Positions 16,294 through 25,243 are shown, numbered from the stretch's first letter. The stretch is 37,173 nucleotides of DNA from Fischerella muscicola SAG 1427-1 = PCC 73103 (GCF_000317245.1 NZ_AJLJ01000361.1:1-37173), one strand, 5' to 3'. A program made the numbers and translations. Notes: generated by a model from the letters alone, not told the origin.

Positions 16294-18486
16294 ATGAAGC
16301 GGCGAACGTTTTTCCAACGGTTTGGCTCCATATTAGCGGTAATGGGTGTAGCAGAGGCTGAGTGGTTCCAATTAGGAACTCGTTATCAGCAAGCATTAGC
16401 ACAACCCAGTCCGCGTAAACTGGCGTTATTGGTGGGTATTAACCAATATCGTCAAATTCCAGCGCTGAATGGTTGTCTGGTAGATGTGGAACTGCAAAAA
16501 GAGGTTTTGATTCACCGTTTTGGATTCAAACCGTCAGATATTTTATCTTTGACTGACGAACAAGCCAGCAGAGAATTTATTGAATCTGCTTTTTGGGAGC
16601 ATTTAATTGGACAAGCAAAACCTGGTGATGTGGTTGTCTTCCACTTTAGCGGCTATGGTAGTCGTGTCCGTTTGGGAAATTCACCAGAAGCAGTGCAGAA
16701 TGCTCTTGTTCCTGCAAATGGAATTGGAACAAGCTCACAAAATCCAAAAATTGCCAACTATTTATTAGAAGAAACCCTATTATTGATGCTGCGATCGCTC
16801 CCCACAGATCGAGTCACAGCAGTATTAGATACCAGTTATTATACCCCTGATAGTTTGGTAGCTCCTTTACGAGTTCGCGCTCACCAGACACCACAGGAAG
16901 CGATTTTAGTAGATGCAGAACTCGACTTGCAAAAACAACTCCAAGAAAAAGCCGCTACAGAACAGGTGGGAGTAGTATTGTCTGCAACTTCTGCTCCCAA
17001 TCAAGTGGCACGGGAAATACAATATTCAAGTTTTAGTGCAGGATTATTTACCTACGCCTTGACACAATATCTGTGGGAAACAACACCAAAGATCACAATT
17101 CCCGCATTTATCTCCCGTGTGGGGAGTGCAATGCAGCAGTTGGGTAGCACACAGCAACCAGGCTTATTAATCGCTAAGAAAAATCAACAACGAGTCCAAT
17201 TAGTCGAGAACTTTTTCCCGGATACGATTAGTGCAGAAGGAGTCGTCACCGCCACCGAAGAAGATGGTAAAACAGCACTGGTGTGGTTAGCAGGAATTCC
17301 ACCCCATGTACTGGAACACTACAGTGCAAATTCTCGGTTGACTCTGGTGAAGCCAACAGGTGCAACTACAGAATTAATCTTGCGATCGCGTAGTGGTTTG
17401 ACAGCAAAAACCCAGATTGTTTCTTTTGAAGATAAAACTTTTCCCCTAGTTGGGCAACTCGTCCAAGAAGCAGTGCGAGTCTTACCCCGAAACATCAACT
17501 TAATAGTAGCTCTCGATGGCGAACTAGAAAGAATTGAACGGGTAGACGCTACCAGCGCCTTTGCCACTGTCGATCATGTGACAAGTGTAGTTGCAGGAGA
17601 ACAACCAGCCGACTACGTATTTGGTAAACGTCCAGACAGCAAAAATAAAGACTTCATCGCTTCCACCTCATTGATAGTTTCTCCCAGTCGCTATGGCTTG
17701 TTTTCTCCCAGCAGTGAAAAAATTCCCAATTCTTTTGGCGAAGCAGGAGAAGCAGTCAAAGTCGCAGTACAGAGATTAAGTCCCAAACTGCAAACCCTTT
17801 TAGCAGCAAAATTGTGGCGACTCACAGACAACGAAGGTTCTTCTCGCTTGAGTGTGAAGGCAAGCCTAGAGATAATTAGTGGTATTGCGCCTCGCACAGT
17901 CATGCATCGCGAAACACTGCGAACTGCAACTCAAGAATCTATTAGCAAGAAATCAGCTAGTAATGAAATCGGACACATAGCCACCATACCTATCGGTAGT
18001 CGAGTACAGTATCGCGTGCAAAACATGAGCAACAGTCCAATATACTGTATGCTTTTAGGACTAAATAGCGCCAAAAATGCGATCGCTCTTTATCCGTGGC
18101 AAAAACCGACAGAAACAGATGAATCTTCAGAACCGCAGCTGACTGATATTACCATTGCTTCCGGCGAAACTCTGACTCTACCACAAACCACATCTGGTTT
18201 TGAATGGGTAATCCAAGGGCCACCTTCCTTTAGTGAAACCCAATTAATCTTTAGCACAGCTCCTTTTACCCAAACCCTCGACGCCTTAAAAGCTGCTAAA
18301 CATCCGCGTACCGATCAACAACGTATTCTCCCAATATTAAACCCACTAGAAGTTGCCTATGCTCTTCTGCAAGATTTGCATAACGCCAGTACAGCAAAAG
18401 TTGATTCTAATACCATACCTGCTGACTCCTATGTATTAGATGTGAATCATTGGGCAAGTTTAGACTTTGGGTTTCAAGTAGTGTAA
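16294..18486 (+). CDS. Tat-type secreted orthocaspase-like protein lacking the catalytic dyad, with DUF4384-like C terminus
   Basis: 730 residues. The N terminus KRRTFFQRFG plus a hydrophobic run and ALAQP is a twin-arginine signal, so export to the periplasm is likely. A caspase (C14) p20-like domain starts at RKLALLVGINQY (41-52). The usual HYSGHG is HFSGYG here, placing Tyr121 at the catalytic His position, and the usual DSCHSG is DTSYYT, placing Ser181 at the Cys position. The dyad is therefore Tyr/Ser and peptidase activity is not expected. The C-terminal part carries a DUF4384-like domain (GSRVQYRVQNMSNSPIYCML and IALYPW, about 570-610). It may act as a binding or scaffold protein. ATG at 16294; no partner peptidase is next to it. 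Confidence 0.88.
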   Translation: MKRRTFFQRFGSILAVMGVAEAEWFQLGTRYQQALAQPSPRKLALLVGINQYRQIPALNGCLVDVELQKEVLIHRFGFKPSDILSLTDEQASREFIESAFWEHLIGQAKPGDVVVFHFSGYGSRVRLGNSPEAVQNALVPANGIGTSSQNPKIANYLLEETLLLMLRSLPTDRVTAVLDTSYYTPDSLVAPLRVRAHQTPQEAILVDAELDLQKQLQEKAATEQVGVVLSATSAPNQVAREIQYSSFSAGLFTYALTQYLWETTPKITIPAFISRVGSAMQQLGSTQQPGLLIAKKNQQRVQLVENFFPDTISAEGVVTATEEDGKTALVWLAGIPPHVLEHYSANSRLTLVKPTGATTELILRSRSGLTAKTQIVSFEDKTFPLVGQLVQEAVRVLPRNINLIVALDGELERIERVDATSAFATVDHVTSVVAGEQPADYVFGKRPDSKNKDFIASTSLIVSPSRYGLFSPSSEKIPNSFGEAGEAVKVAVQRLSPKLQTLLAAKLWRLTDNEGSSRLSVKASLEIISGIAPRTVMHRETLRTATQESISKKSASNEIGHIATIPIGSRVQYRVQNMSNSPIYCMLLGLNSAKNAIALYPWQKPTETDESSEPQLTDITIASGETLTLPQTTSGFEWVIQGPPSFSETQLIFSTAPFTQTLDALKAAKHPRTDQQRILPILNPLEVAYALLQDLHNASTAKVDSNTIPADSYVLDVNHWASLDFGFQVV

Positions 18487-18502
18487 TTACGGAACACATG
18501 GT

Positions 18503-18537
18503 GATGTAGAGACGTTGCATTGCAACGTCTCTACATC
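18503..18537. terminator. Perfect 17-bp-arm palindrome after the caspase-like gene
   Basis: Arms GATGTAGAGACGTTGCA and complement around one T, 16 bp after the stop, followed by GCTTTTCT. It fits a transcription terminator, but the sequence also belongs to the dispersed GTAGAGACG palindrome family, so it may be an inserted repeat serving as one. Confidence 0.6.
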
Positions 18538-18692
18538 GCTTTTCTGACAAATGTTTTGGTATTATCTGAATCAGATTGACCCATGAAGAGCGCACAGGTA
18601 GGTGTATTCTTAGTATGTGTATCTGTAACTATACCTTTAACTTGATTAAAGAGAATGGTATAAAATTTTAGTCTAATTCTGATAGATTTTTT

Positions 18693-19688
18693 ATGGAAGA
18701 CGCTGCTCAATACTTAGATTCTCTGATTACTCTGCTTAAAAGTACACAACAAAAAATAGCTGTAGCTGCTGCTTCACTAGAGCCTGAAGTACAAGAAGAA
18801 CTTGCTAAACTATTGAGCGTTTCTCGAAAAATTAAAAGCCTATTAGTCATCAGCCAACTAAAAAACAATAAAATCAAGCAAGCTAAAGTCAAGGAACTTA
18901 TACCTAATATCGAAACAGCAATTTATGCACTTCAAGGAGTACCAAATAAAATTCTTGTTAAGAATATAAGACGCGATGTAGAATTTGCAGTGCGTCAACT
19001 TGAAAACCCTGTATCTGCTTTTTTGGTAAATGGATTTAAAAGTTTTCTATACTTAACAACAACTCCCACTAAAGTCATTTTTGGTCTTTTTGTTGCCCTT
19101 CCTGTTCATCTTGCCGCACCAATTATTCTTGCACAACTTTTAGCAGGAGCTAATCTTTATATCAAGCCTATTCTGGCAGAACAATCTGCATATATTCAGA
19201 ATACAAATACAGCAAAAACAGATAAAGAAATTTTTAAAAATAGACTGTCCCAATATGAATTTGATGAAGCTTCAGCATTATTACTTTTGTGTGCGATCGC
19301 AGGTTCAACAGGCAGTGTTATAAGCATTCTGACAAGAATCGAACAGTATAAAAATGAAGAATATGGAGATTCCTTACTTCCATTTTTTGTAGGTGCTTTT
19401 AAACCTATGATCGGAGCATTTTTCGGAATTTTGATATTTGCCATTTTTAATTCTACGATTTTGCCGATTTCAATTACGAAAGATGATACAAAACCTGCTA
19501 CCAAATGGTTTGGATTTATGGCAATCTCATTTGTAGTTGGTTTTAGTGAAAGATTTGCCAAAGATATTGTAAGTCAAGCAGAAAAAATGATATCGACAGA
19601 AAAGTTGACTGAGGATGTTACACCATCTTCAACAACTCAATTACCTGCAGACGAACCTATTCAGAATAATCAAACTCAAGAGCAATGA
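18693..19688 (+). CDS. Membrane protein with N-terminal helical/coiled-coil region, unknown function
   Basis: 331 residues. Residues 1-105 are charged and helical (LKSTQQKIAVAAASLEPEVQ and the following helices), probably a coiled coil in the cytoplasm. Hydrophobic segments follow at about 112-150, 193-213, 235-258 and 270-290. The last three carry AIAGSTGSVISILTR, FFVGAFKPMIGAFFGILIF and AISFVVGFSERFAKDI, a Gly/Ser-rich membrane module ending GFSERFA that I associate with uncharacterised bacterial membrane proteins. The tail is polar and Gln/Thr-rich. ATG at 18693. It is alone, convergent with the helicase gene. No enzymatic motif is visible, so I assign no function. Confidence 0.72.
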   Translation: MEDAAQYLDSLITLLKSTQQKIAVAAASLEPEVQEELAKLLSVSRKIKSLLVISQLKNNKIKQAKVKELIPNIETAIYALQGVPNKILVKNIRRDVEFAVRQLENPVSAFLVNGFKSFLYLTTTPTKVIFGLFVALPVHLAAPIILAQLLAGANLYIKPILAEQSAYIQNTNTAKTDKEIFKNRLSQYEFDEASALLLLCAIAGSTGSVISILTRIEQYKNEEYGDSLLPFFVGAFKPMIGAFFGILIFAIFNSTILPISITKDDTKPATKWFGFMAISFVVGFSERFAKDIVSQAEKMISTEKLTEDVTPSSTTQLPADEPIQNNQTQEQ

Positions 19689-19843
19689 AATCAATATTTT
19701 ATTATGAACGTAATCTGATTTAATTTAAAATTCGCTAACGGAAATTTTCTAATTTCTGCTGTCAATTATCATAAAAATTCTAATCCAATTCATCTTCTTT
19801 TTTAGACTTCTTATTATCAACCTTATAATTAATTTCTAACTGT

Positions 19844-21316
19844 TCAGCAGCACGATAACTTTTTTTCCTCACCAGTACCATAAACAACCTGTAAATTCCC
19901 TCTTCTCTTCTCCTTCTCTTGGCGATCTTGGCGTCGTGGCGGTTGATTTCTCACCCCTCTTCTCCTCGCCGAAGTCCCCTCTTCTGCTGTATCTTCTGCC
20001 ACCACCTCATACAAAATCGCCTGCTTGTTATTATCCTTACCCTTCCTTAACACCCTTCCCAATCTCTGAGTATATTCCCTAGCCGAACCCGTACCAGATA
20101 AAATAATTGCTACACTCGCTGCGGGTACATCTACACCCTCATTCAAGACATGGGAAGCCACCAAAGTTTTATACTCGCCTTCCCTAAACTTTGTTAAAAC
20201 CTCATGACGTTCTTTGACAGGCGTTTGATGAGTAATTGCTGGAATTAAAAAGTTTTGGGAAATTCGGTAAACGGTAGTATTATCAGCAGTAAAAATTAAA
20301 GTTCTTTCTGGATAATGCTTGGCTAGTAAATTCGCTAAAATTCTTAACTTGCCATCCGTACCAACAGCAATCTCTTTGGCTTGTCGATGTGCTAACATCG
20401 CTCTACGCCCTGCTTGCGATCGCGCACTCATTTGTACAAATTTTTGCCAACCCTGAATACTCCCTAAAGAAATTTTTGCTTGCTGCAAAAAATCATTGCG
20501 GGTTTGAATCAATTCGTTGTATCTTTGGCGTTCGTGCTGCGATAGCTTGACTTTAATTTGGACAATTTCATGTTCTGCTAAGGCTTTTCCTGCCAAATCC
20601 TCAGCCCTTTTGCGATATACTTCTGGGCCAATTAGTAAATTCAAATCGGTATGTTTACCATCGCTGCGTTCTGGTGTCGCCGATAGTCCTAAACGATAAG
20701 GTGCGATCGCATATTCTGCAATTACTCGATTAAAATCTGTTGGTAAATGATGACACTCATCAAAAATCAACAAGCCATACTGATTTCCCAAACTTTCAGC
20801 GTGAATGGCGGCGCTATCGTAAGTTGCAACTAGTATTGCTGTTTTATCCCGCGAACCACCCCCCAGTAACCCCACTTCCGCATCGGGAAAAGCTGACATC
20901 AAGTGTGCATACCACTGATGCATTAAATCCAGTGTTGGCACTACAATCAGCGTACTGCGTGGCGTCGCTTCCATCGCCATTTGCGCCAAATAAGTTTTTC
21001 CGGCTGCGGTAGGTAATACTACTACCCCTTGTCTTCCCGCCAACTTCCAAGCTGTTAACGCTTCGCTTTGATGGGGATAGGGTTCCATTTCTAAACTGGA
21101 AAGCAATTCCAGAGAATTAAAACCCTTCGCCTCGTCAAGAAAATAGGTATCCTCCGCTTGTAGTGCTTCCACTAAACAACGATATCTAATCGCCGGAATG
21201 CGGAATTTTTCAACTCTATCATCCCATACGGCGTAATCAGTCCAAGCCTTGCCACGTGGTGGTGGATGTAAAATTAATGTGCCACGATCAAAAGTTAATG
21301 TTGGGGTACGAGCCAT
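19844..21316 (-). CDS. XPB/SSL2-like DEAD/DEAH-box helicase (SF2), 3' end frameshifted
   Basis: 490 residues as read. After a non-helicase N-terminal region (1-75) come the Q-like YPHQSEAL, motif I LPTAAGKT (101-108), motif II DECH (186-189), motif III SAT (212-214), and in the second RecA domain GVDVPAA and motif VI QRLGRVLR (417-424). The family unwinds or translocates on DNA, probably in repair. The tail ends KKLSCC after an A7 run (T7 at 19860-19866). Dropping one A restores a frame giving SYRAAEQLEINYKV and ending DELD at a stop at 19780, which looks like the natural C terminus. So the true end may be 19780 and the last residues are altered by a +1 frameshift, mutation or sequence error. 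ATG at 21316. Confidence 0.93.
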   Translation of the reverse strand: MARTPTLTFDRGTLILHPPPRGKAWTDYAVWDDRVEKFRIPAIRYRCLVEALQAEDTYFLDEAKGFNSLELLSSLEMEPYPHQSEALTAWKLAGRQGVVVLPTAAGKTYLAQMAMEATPRSTLIVVPTLDLMHQWYAHLMSAFPDAEVGLLGGGSRDKTAILVATYDSAAIHAESLGNQYGLLIFDECHHLPTDFNRVIAEYAIAPYRLGLSATPERSDGKHTDLNLLIGPEVYRKRAEDLAGKALAEHEIVQIKVKLSQHERQRYNELIQTRNDFLQQAKISLGSIQGWQKFVQMSARSQAGRRAMLAHRQAKEIAVGTDGKLRILANLLAKHYPERTLIFTADNTTVYRISQNFLIPAITHQTPVKERHEVLTKFREGEYKTLVASHVLNEGVDVPAASVAIILSGTGSAREYTQRLGRVLRKGKDNNKQAILYEVVAEDTAEEGTSARRRGVRNQPPRRQDRQEKEKRRGNLQVVYGTGEEKKLSCC

Positions 21317-21458
21317 TTAATTATTCGTTCTACTAGCAAAATTTACGAAACTTACTCCCTTAACAAAAATAACTAAAAACGTGCGTGATGAAACTGATGT
21401 TGTACTCCAAAATCATGCTTGAATAACAAGATTCCCGATCCCCATTCCCCATTCTTTA

Positions 21459-21959
21459 TTAACGCAACAAACTAACCAAATGACTAAGTTCTGGTAAAAT
21501 CAATTTTTCCATCGCTAGTCGTACTGCATTGCTAGAACCAGGAACAGAAAAGATTAATTTACTTTGATAAACACCAGCAACAGCACGAGATGCGATCGCT
21601 CGCGAACCAATTTCTTGATAACTTAAAAAACGGAACAACTCGCCAAATCCAGGCAAAGTTTTTTCTAACAGCTTTTCTATGGCATCGTAGGTAGTATCTC
21701 TCGGTGCAATACCTGTGCCACCATTAAAAATTACAGCATCTAAATTAGAATTCTTCTCCAGCTGTGTTAACTCTCTTTGAATTTGGGCTGGTTCATCTTT
21801 AATAATAGTGTAAGCTCCGACTGTATGATGAGCATCGCGGAGTAATTGTTGAATTAACTGACCACTTTTATCTGTGCTTTCGGAACGCGTATCGCTAACG
21901 GTAACTACAGCACAAGTTACCGTCAACACTTGAGAGTCTGCATGAGGGATATTAGCCAT
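21459..21959 (-). CDS. moaB: Molybdenum cofactor biosynthesis protein B (MoaB/Mog family)
   Basis: 166 residues. The MoaB/MogA fold is shown by CAVVTVSDTRSESTDKSGQ (about 16-34), AVIFNGGTGIAPRDTTYDAI (about 75-94, the GGTG pterin/nucleotide loop with TxxD) and IFSVPGSSNAVRLAM near the C terminus. The family binds molybdopterin and takes part in its adenylylation before molybdenum insertion. It acts in the cytosol to supply Mo-enzymes such as nitrate reductase, none of which are in the window. ATG at 21959. The gene runs in the same direction as psb28 upstream and the helicase downstream, but gaps of about 140-150 bp with repeats argue against a tight operon. Confidence 0.92.
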   Translation of the reverse strand: MANIPHADSQVLTVTCAVVTVSDTRSESTDKSGQLIQQLLRDAHHTVGAYTIIKDEPAQIQRELTQLEKNSNLDAVIFNGGTGIAPRDTTYDAIEKLLEKTLPGFGELFRFLSYQEIGSRAIASRAVAGVYQSKLIFSVPGSSNAVRLAMEKLILPELSHLVSLLR

Positions 21960-22108
21960 TAGTCATTTGTCCTTTGTCCATTTGTCATTTGTCTGTTGTT
22001 TTTTGATCGATACTTCTTTGATGGTACAGAGTAAGTAGGTTTATCTGTCGAGTCAATCCAAAATCTAAAATCGAATGACCAATAACTAATGACTAATGAC
22101 CAATGACT
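21960..22108. repeat. Heptamer repeats of opposite orientation flanking the moaB-psb28 spacer
   Basis: At 21960-21995 the spacer reads as TTTGTCC/TTTGTCA-like heptamers, and at 22074-22108 as AATGACC/AATGACT-like heptamers. Because AATGAC-type words are the complement of GTCATT, the two blocks can pair across about 80 bp. They belong to the STRR family also seen at 23946-23990 and 28492-28530. Confidence 0.7.
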
Positions 22109-22110
22109 CC

Positions 22111-22446
22111 TTAAGATTGATTAAATCCCAAGTCATTTTCTTCTGCATATCTTTGCATAAACCGCATAAAGCGATCCCATTGTTCTTTTGATTTCATTAC
22201 GTAAACAGCTTCTAAAGCTTCTGGTTTACCGTTGATAAATTTACCTTTGACTTCGCGGGTGACAATTTCCCCTTCTTCGTCAATCATATACATGCCAGTG
22301 ATCTCTTCGGTATTGCCACTATCTAATGCTTTGGGATTTTGAAAAATAAACGTTGCAGTACCACTATCACCAGTGCGCGATCGCGTCAAACGCACTTCTG
22401 GAATTACGTCTTCGTCAATACCTTTAGAAAACTGGATTTTTGCCAT
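22111..22446 (-). CDS. psb28: Photosystem II assembly protein Psb28
   Basis: 111 residues, full length for Psb28. It starts MAKIQFSKGIDEDVIPEVRL and contains the family's SRTGDSGTATFIFQNPKAL, MYMIDEEGEIVTREVKGKF and SKEQWDRFMRFMQRYAEENDL. Psb28 binds transiently to the cytoplasmic side of photosystem II intermediates containing CP47 during assembly and repair; it is soluble with no signal. ATG at 22446. This is the clearest marker that the window is from an oxygenic phototroph. Confidence 0.97.
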   Translation of the reverse strand: MAKIQFSKGIDEDVIPEVRLTRSRTGDSGTATFIFQNPKALDSGNTEEITGMYMIDEEGEIVTREVKGKFINGKPEALEAVYVMKSKEQWDRFMRFMQRYAEENDLGFNQS

Positions 22447-22550
22447 GATGAGTGAATTTAAAGTTTTGTGATGTTTAAATTAATATTTTCTCATCTTTTA
22501 GTACCAATAAGTCTAGATAATAATGAGATTGATTACCTATGTGTAAACAC

Positions 22551-23003
22551 TTATGTATTTTCTTTCTCTAGTATTAAGGTTACAGGCCCATCATTTTCAA
22601 TAGCAACTTGCATCATTGCCCCAAATTTGCCAGTTTCCACCCTTAAACCACTCTCGCGTAACTTAGCAACGAAGCAGTTATATAAATGTTCAGCAGTTTG
22701 AGGGGTTGCAGAACGGTCAAAAGAAGGTCGTCGCCCTTTGCGACAATCCCCATAAAGTGTGAATTGGCTGACTACTAACAATTCACCACCAATCTCTTGT
22801 ACAGATTTTTGCCACCTGTCACCGCCTTCTTGGTCAGGAAACAGTCGTAATTCCAAACATTTACGTACTATCCAGTCAAGTTCGACATCAGTATCAGTGT
22901 CAGCAATACCGACCAGCAAATTCAATCCTCGTCCAATTTTGCCGATAATTTCACCATCAACTGTAACTTGAGATGATTTAACTCGTTGGATGACAACGCG
23001 CAT
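22551..23003 (-). CDS. dtd: D-aminoacyl-tRNA deacylase
   Basis: 150 residues, full length. It hydrolyses D-amino acids (and glycine mischarged on tRNA-Ala) from tRNA. The two signature active-site motifs are present: SQFTLYGD (79-86) and NDGPVT (137-142), which in the dimer form the chirality-selective pocket. N-terminal MRVVIQRVKSSQVTVDGE is typical. ATG at 23003. It is followed at about 100 bp by psb28 on the same strand. The opposite-direction nuclease gene begins about 75 bp away. Confidence 0.97.
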   Translation of the reverse strand: MRVVIQRVKSSQVTVDGEIIGKIGRGLNLLVGIADTDTDVELDWIVRKCLELRLFPDQEGGDRWQKSVQEIGGELLVVSQFTLYGDCRKGRRPSFDRSATPQTAEHLYNCFVAKLRESGLRVETGKFGAMMQVAIENDGPVTLILEKENT

Positions 23004-23078
23004 TTCTTTCTAAAACTGAAGTCTTAAGTGTTATTTATACTGTATTCTTTATTTTTTACTTTCACTTCAGATTTATTC

Positions 23079-23885
23079 ATGTTCGATAATCTGTGTAAAT
23101 TCCTTGCTGAAAGTTTCTCAAGTGATTTTGCCAGTTGGCTACTAGGAGAACGAGTAACTCTCACTGAGTTAAGTCCCTCAGAACTGTCTCTTGAACCGAT
23201 TCGTGCCGACGCACTAATATTACTCCAATCGGATCAAGTTGTGCTTCATTTGGAATTTCAAACTCAACCCAAAACCGAAATTCCCTTTCGGATGACAGAT
23301 TATCGACTGCGTGTGTATCGGCGTTTTCCCAATAAACGCATGAATCAAGTCGTAATTTACCTCCAAAAAACTACTTCTGACCTAGTACAACAAAATACAT
23401 TTACTTTAGAAAGAACTCATCACGAGTTTGATATCATTCGCTTATGGGAGCAACCAACCAGTGTATTTCTGGAATCTCCAGGTTTATTACCTTTTGCAGT
23501 TTTGAGTCAGACAAATGACCGTACTGAAACACTCAGACAAGTTGCTCAAGTAATTTCTGCTATTAAAGATCAACGTACACAAAGTAATATTGCAGCATCA
23601 ACATTCATCCTGGCTGGGTTAGTATTAAATAAAGACACAATTCAACAGTTGCTGCGAAAAGAACTTATGCAAGAGTCAGTAACTTATCAAGCTTTAATTG
23701 ATGAAGGTCGGGCTGAAGGTCGGGCTGAAGGTCGGGCTGAAGGTATTCAAGAAGGAATTCGGCGAGTTGCTATCAACCTCCTCACAGAGGGAATGTCAAG
23801 AGAAATGGTGGCAAAGTTGACGGGTTTATCAGTAGAACAGTTGCAACAGTTGGAGATTTCAGAGTCTGAAAAATCACAAGAATAA
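23079..23885 (+). CDS. Rpn/PD-(D/E)XK nuclease family protein (transposase_31/DUF4351-like)
   Basis: 268 residues from ATG 23079; the frame is open 17 codons further upstream, but that part is only a hydrophobic run, and MFDNLCKFLAESFSSDFASW is the usual start. RADALILL (Asp) and LHLEFQTQ (Glu-x-Gln) form the PD-(D/E)XK catalytic core; MTDYRLRVYRRFP is a conserved helix. Three 12-bp repeats (GGTCGGGCTGAA, about 23707-23742) encode EGRAEGRAEG, a common low-complexity hinge in this family, followed by a helix-turn-helix-like tail (MSREMVAKLTGLSVEQLQQL). Homologues include recombination-promoting RpnA-type nucleases and are very abundant in cyanobacteria. The role here is unknown. Confidence 0.85.
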   Translation: MFDNLCKFLAESFSSDFASWLLGERVTLTELSPSELSLEPIRADALILLQSDQVVLHLEFQTQPKTEIPFRMTDYRLRVYRRFPNKRMNQVVIYLQKTTSDLVQQNTFTLERTHHEFDIIRLWEQPTSVFLESPGLLPFAVLSQTNDRTETLRQVAQVISAIKDQRTQSNIAASTFILAGLVLNKDTIQQLLRKELMQESVTYQALIDEGRAEGRAEGRAEGIQEGIRRVAINLLTEGMSREMVAKLTGLSVEQLQQLEISESEKSQE

Positions 23886-23945
23886 GCAAAACTAATTAAG
23901 AGTTCCTTCACCCCAAAGGGGCTTGGTCATTAGTCCTCAATCATT

Positions 23946-23990
23946 CTAATGACAAATGACCAATGACCAATGACCCATAACCAGTGACTA
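23946..23990. repeat. Heptamer repeat (AATGACC type)
   Basis: Tandem AATGACA/AATGACC-like heptamers fill the gap between the convergent nuclease and COG0523 genes, ending at the stop of the latter. Family shared with 21960-22108 and 28492-28530. Confidence 0.75.
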
Positions 23991-25109
23991 ATTCCCAAAC
24001 CCTTTACCGCGAGTTGTAGAAGGAATACATAAACAGTTTTCTAATTGTTCTCGCAACTTTTCATGATCTAGATTTTGACCAATTAGTACCAACTGATTTT
24101 TCTTTTCACCTTTCCACTCTTCGTCATCCAGAGTAAAGCGTTTACCACAAAGGTGGAAAATATGTCGTTTGGGACTTTCCTCAAACCACATAATTCCTTT
24201 GGCGCGAAAAATATTATCAGGAAGTTGGTTATCTAAGAAATACTGGAATTTCCTGATTGCAAAAGGTTTTTCACTCTCAAAAGATAGTGAGGTGAAGCCA
24301 TCGTTTTCCAAATGATTGGAATGATGGTGATGATCATGATTATGGTCATGACCGCATTCTGAATGATCATGGTCGTGATGATGGTCATGACCGCATTCTG
24401 AATGATCATGGTCGTGATGATGATCGTGAGTATGTGCTTCAGCGGTGTCAAAATACTTGTCTGTCTCAAATAGACCAACACTGAGAATTAAAGGTAATGG
24501 TACTTGTGCTTTGTTGGTACGAATAATTCTCGCACCTTCTTTTACTTCACGAATCTTACTTTCTAGTGTTTCTAATTCTGTTTGAGAAACTAAATCTGTC
24601 TTATTCAACAGAATTACATCACCATAGGCAATTTGACTGTAAGCTGCCTGAGAATTAAATAAATCTAGGCTATAATTTGCCGCATCTACAACAGTGATAA
24701 TCGAATCGAGACGAGTTAAATCTCTTAATTCTGTGCCAAGAAATGTTAAAGCTACTGGTAGCGGGTCTGCTAGCCCAGTTGTCTCTACAACTAGATAATC
24801 TATGTTTTCTTGACGTTCTAAAACTTTGTAAACGGCATCGACTAAATCATTATTAATGGTGCAACAAATACAACCGTTACTTAACTCCACCATATTATTA
24901 TCATCGTCGGTAGAGATAATTAGCTCATTGTCGATGCCAATTTCACCGAATTCATTTACTAAAACAGCAGTTTTTAAACCCTGCTGATTGCTCAAGATAT
25001 GATTTAGTAAAGTTGTTTTGCCACTGCCAAGAAAACCAGTAATAATTGTTACTGGCAATCCTTGTTTTGGGGCGTCCATTGGATGAGATTCAGAAGTAGC
25101 TGCTTGCAT
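23988..25109 (-). CDS. COG0523 (CobW/ZNG-type) GTPase metallochaperone with His-rich loop
   Basis: 373 residues. G3E-family GTPase: Walker A ITGFLGSGKTT (23-33), the metal-binding GCICC (79-83, CxCC), Walker B-like YLVVETTGLADP, and base-recognition LNKTDL. Between the GTPase and C-terminal domains (about 226-265) is a histidine-rich stretch holding two copies of a 13-residue block (HDHHHDHDHSECG), encoded by a 39-bp direct repeat at 24342-24419. Such loops store or sense Zn or another divalent metal. The protein probably delivers metal to a client enzyme. It is divergent from cysS, a zinc enzyme, separated by about 134 bp; I saw no obvious Zur box there. ATG at 25109 or the internal ATG at 25079 are both possible starts. 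Confidence 0.9.
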   Translation of the reverse strand: MQAATSESHPMDAPKQGLPVTIITGFLGSGKTTLLNHILSNQQGLKTAVLVNEFGEIGIDNELIISTDDDNNMVELSNGCICCTINNDLVDAVYKVLERQENIDYLVVETTGLADPLPVALTFLGTELRDLTRLDSIITVVDAANYSLDLFNSQAAYSQIAYGDVILLNKTDLVSQTELETLESKIREVKEGARIIRTNKAQVPLPLILSVGLFETDKYFDTAEAHTHDHHHDHDHSECGHDHHHDHDHSECGHDHNHDHHHHSNHLENDGFTSLSFESEKPFAIRKFQYFLDNQLPDNIFRAKGIMWFEESPKRHIFHLCGKRFTLDDEEWKGEKKNQLVLIGQNLDHEKLREQLENCLCIPSTTRGKGFGN

Positions 25110-25243
25110 AACACTGCCATCAAATGAGTCAAACTAGAGAATGTAGCGTAGAGAGTCCATAAAACACTAGCATAGGGATGCTGGATCAACGTCCCAGTTG
25201 CTTTAACCTATTATTGCGTATCTCAATTCAGTATTACTGTGTT

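Noticed and set aside
23028..23078. Longer N terminus for the Rpn-type nuclease
   Set aside because: The extra 17 residues are a hydrophobic run without family similarity; MFDNLCKFLAES is the usual start.
24233..24481. Ile/Met/Thr-rich minus-strand frame inside the COG0523 gene
   Set aside because: It is a frame-shifted reading of the histidine-rich repeat DNA.
25178..25243. Longer N terminus for CysS
   Set aside because: The extra 22 residues do not resemble CysS; the MTLTVYNTLTRRQEP start fits the family.
25110..25243. Zur box between COG0523 and cysS
   Set aside because: I looked for a TGATAAT-NN-ATTATCA-like palindrome and saw none.
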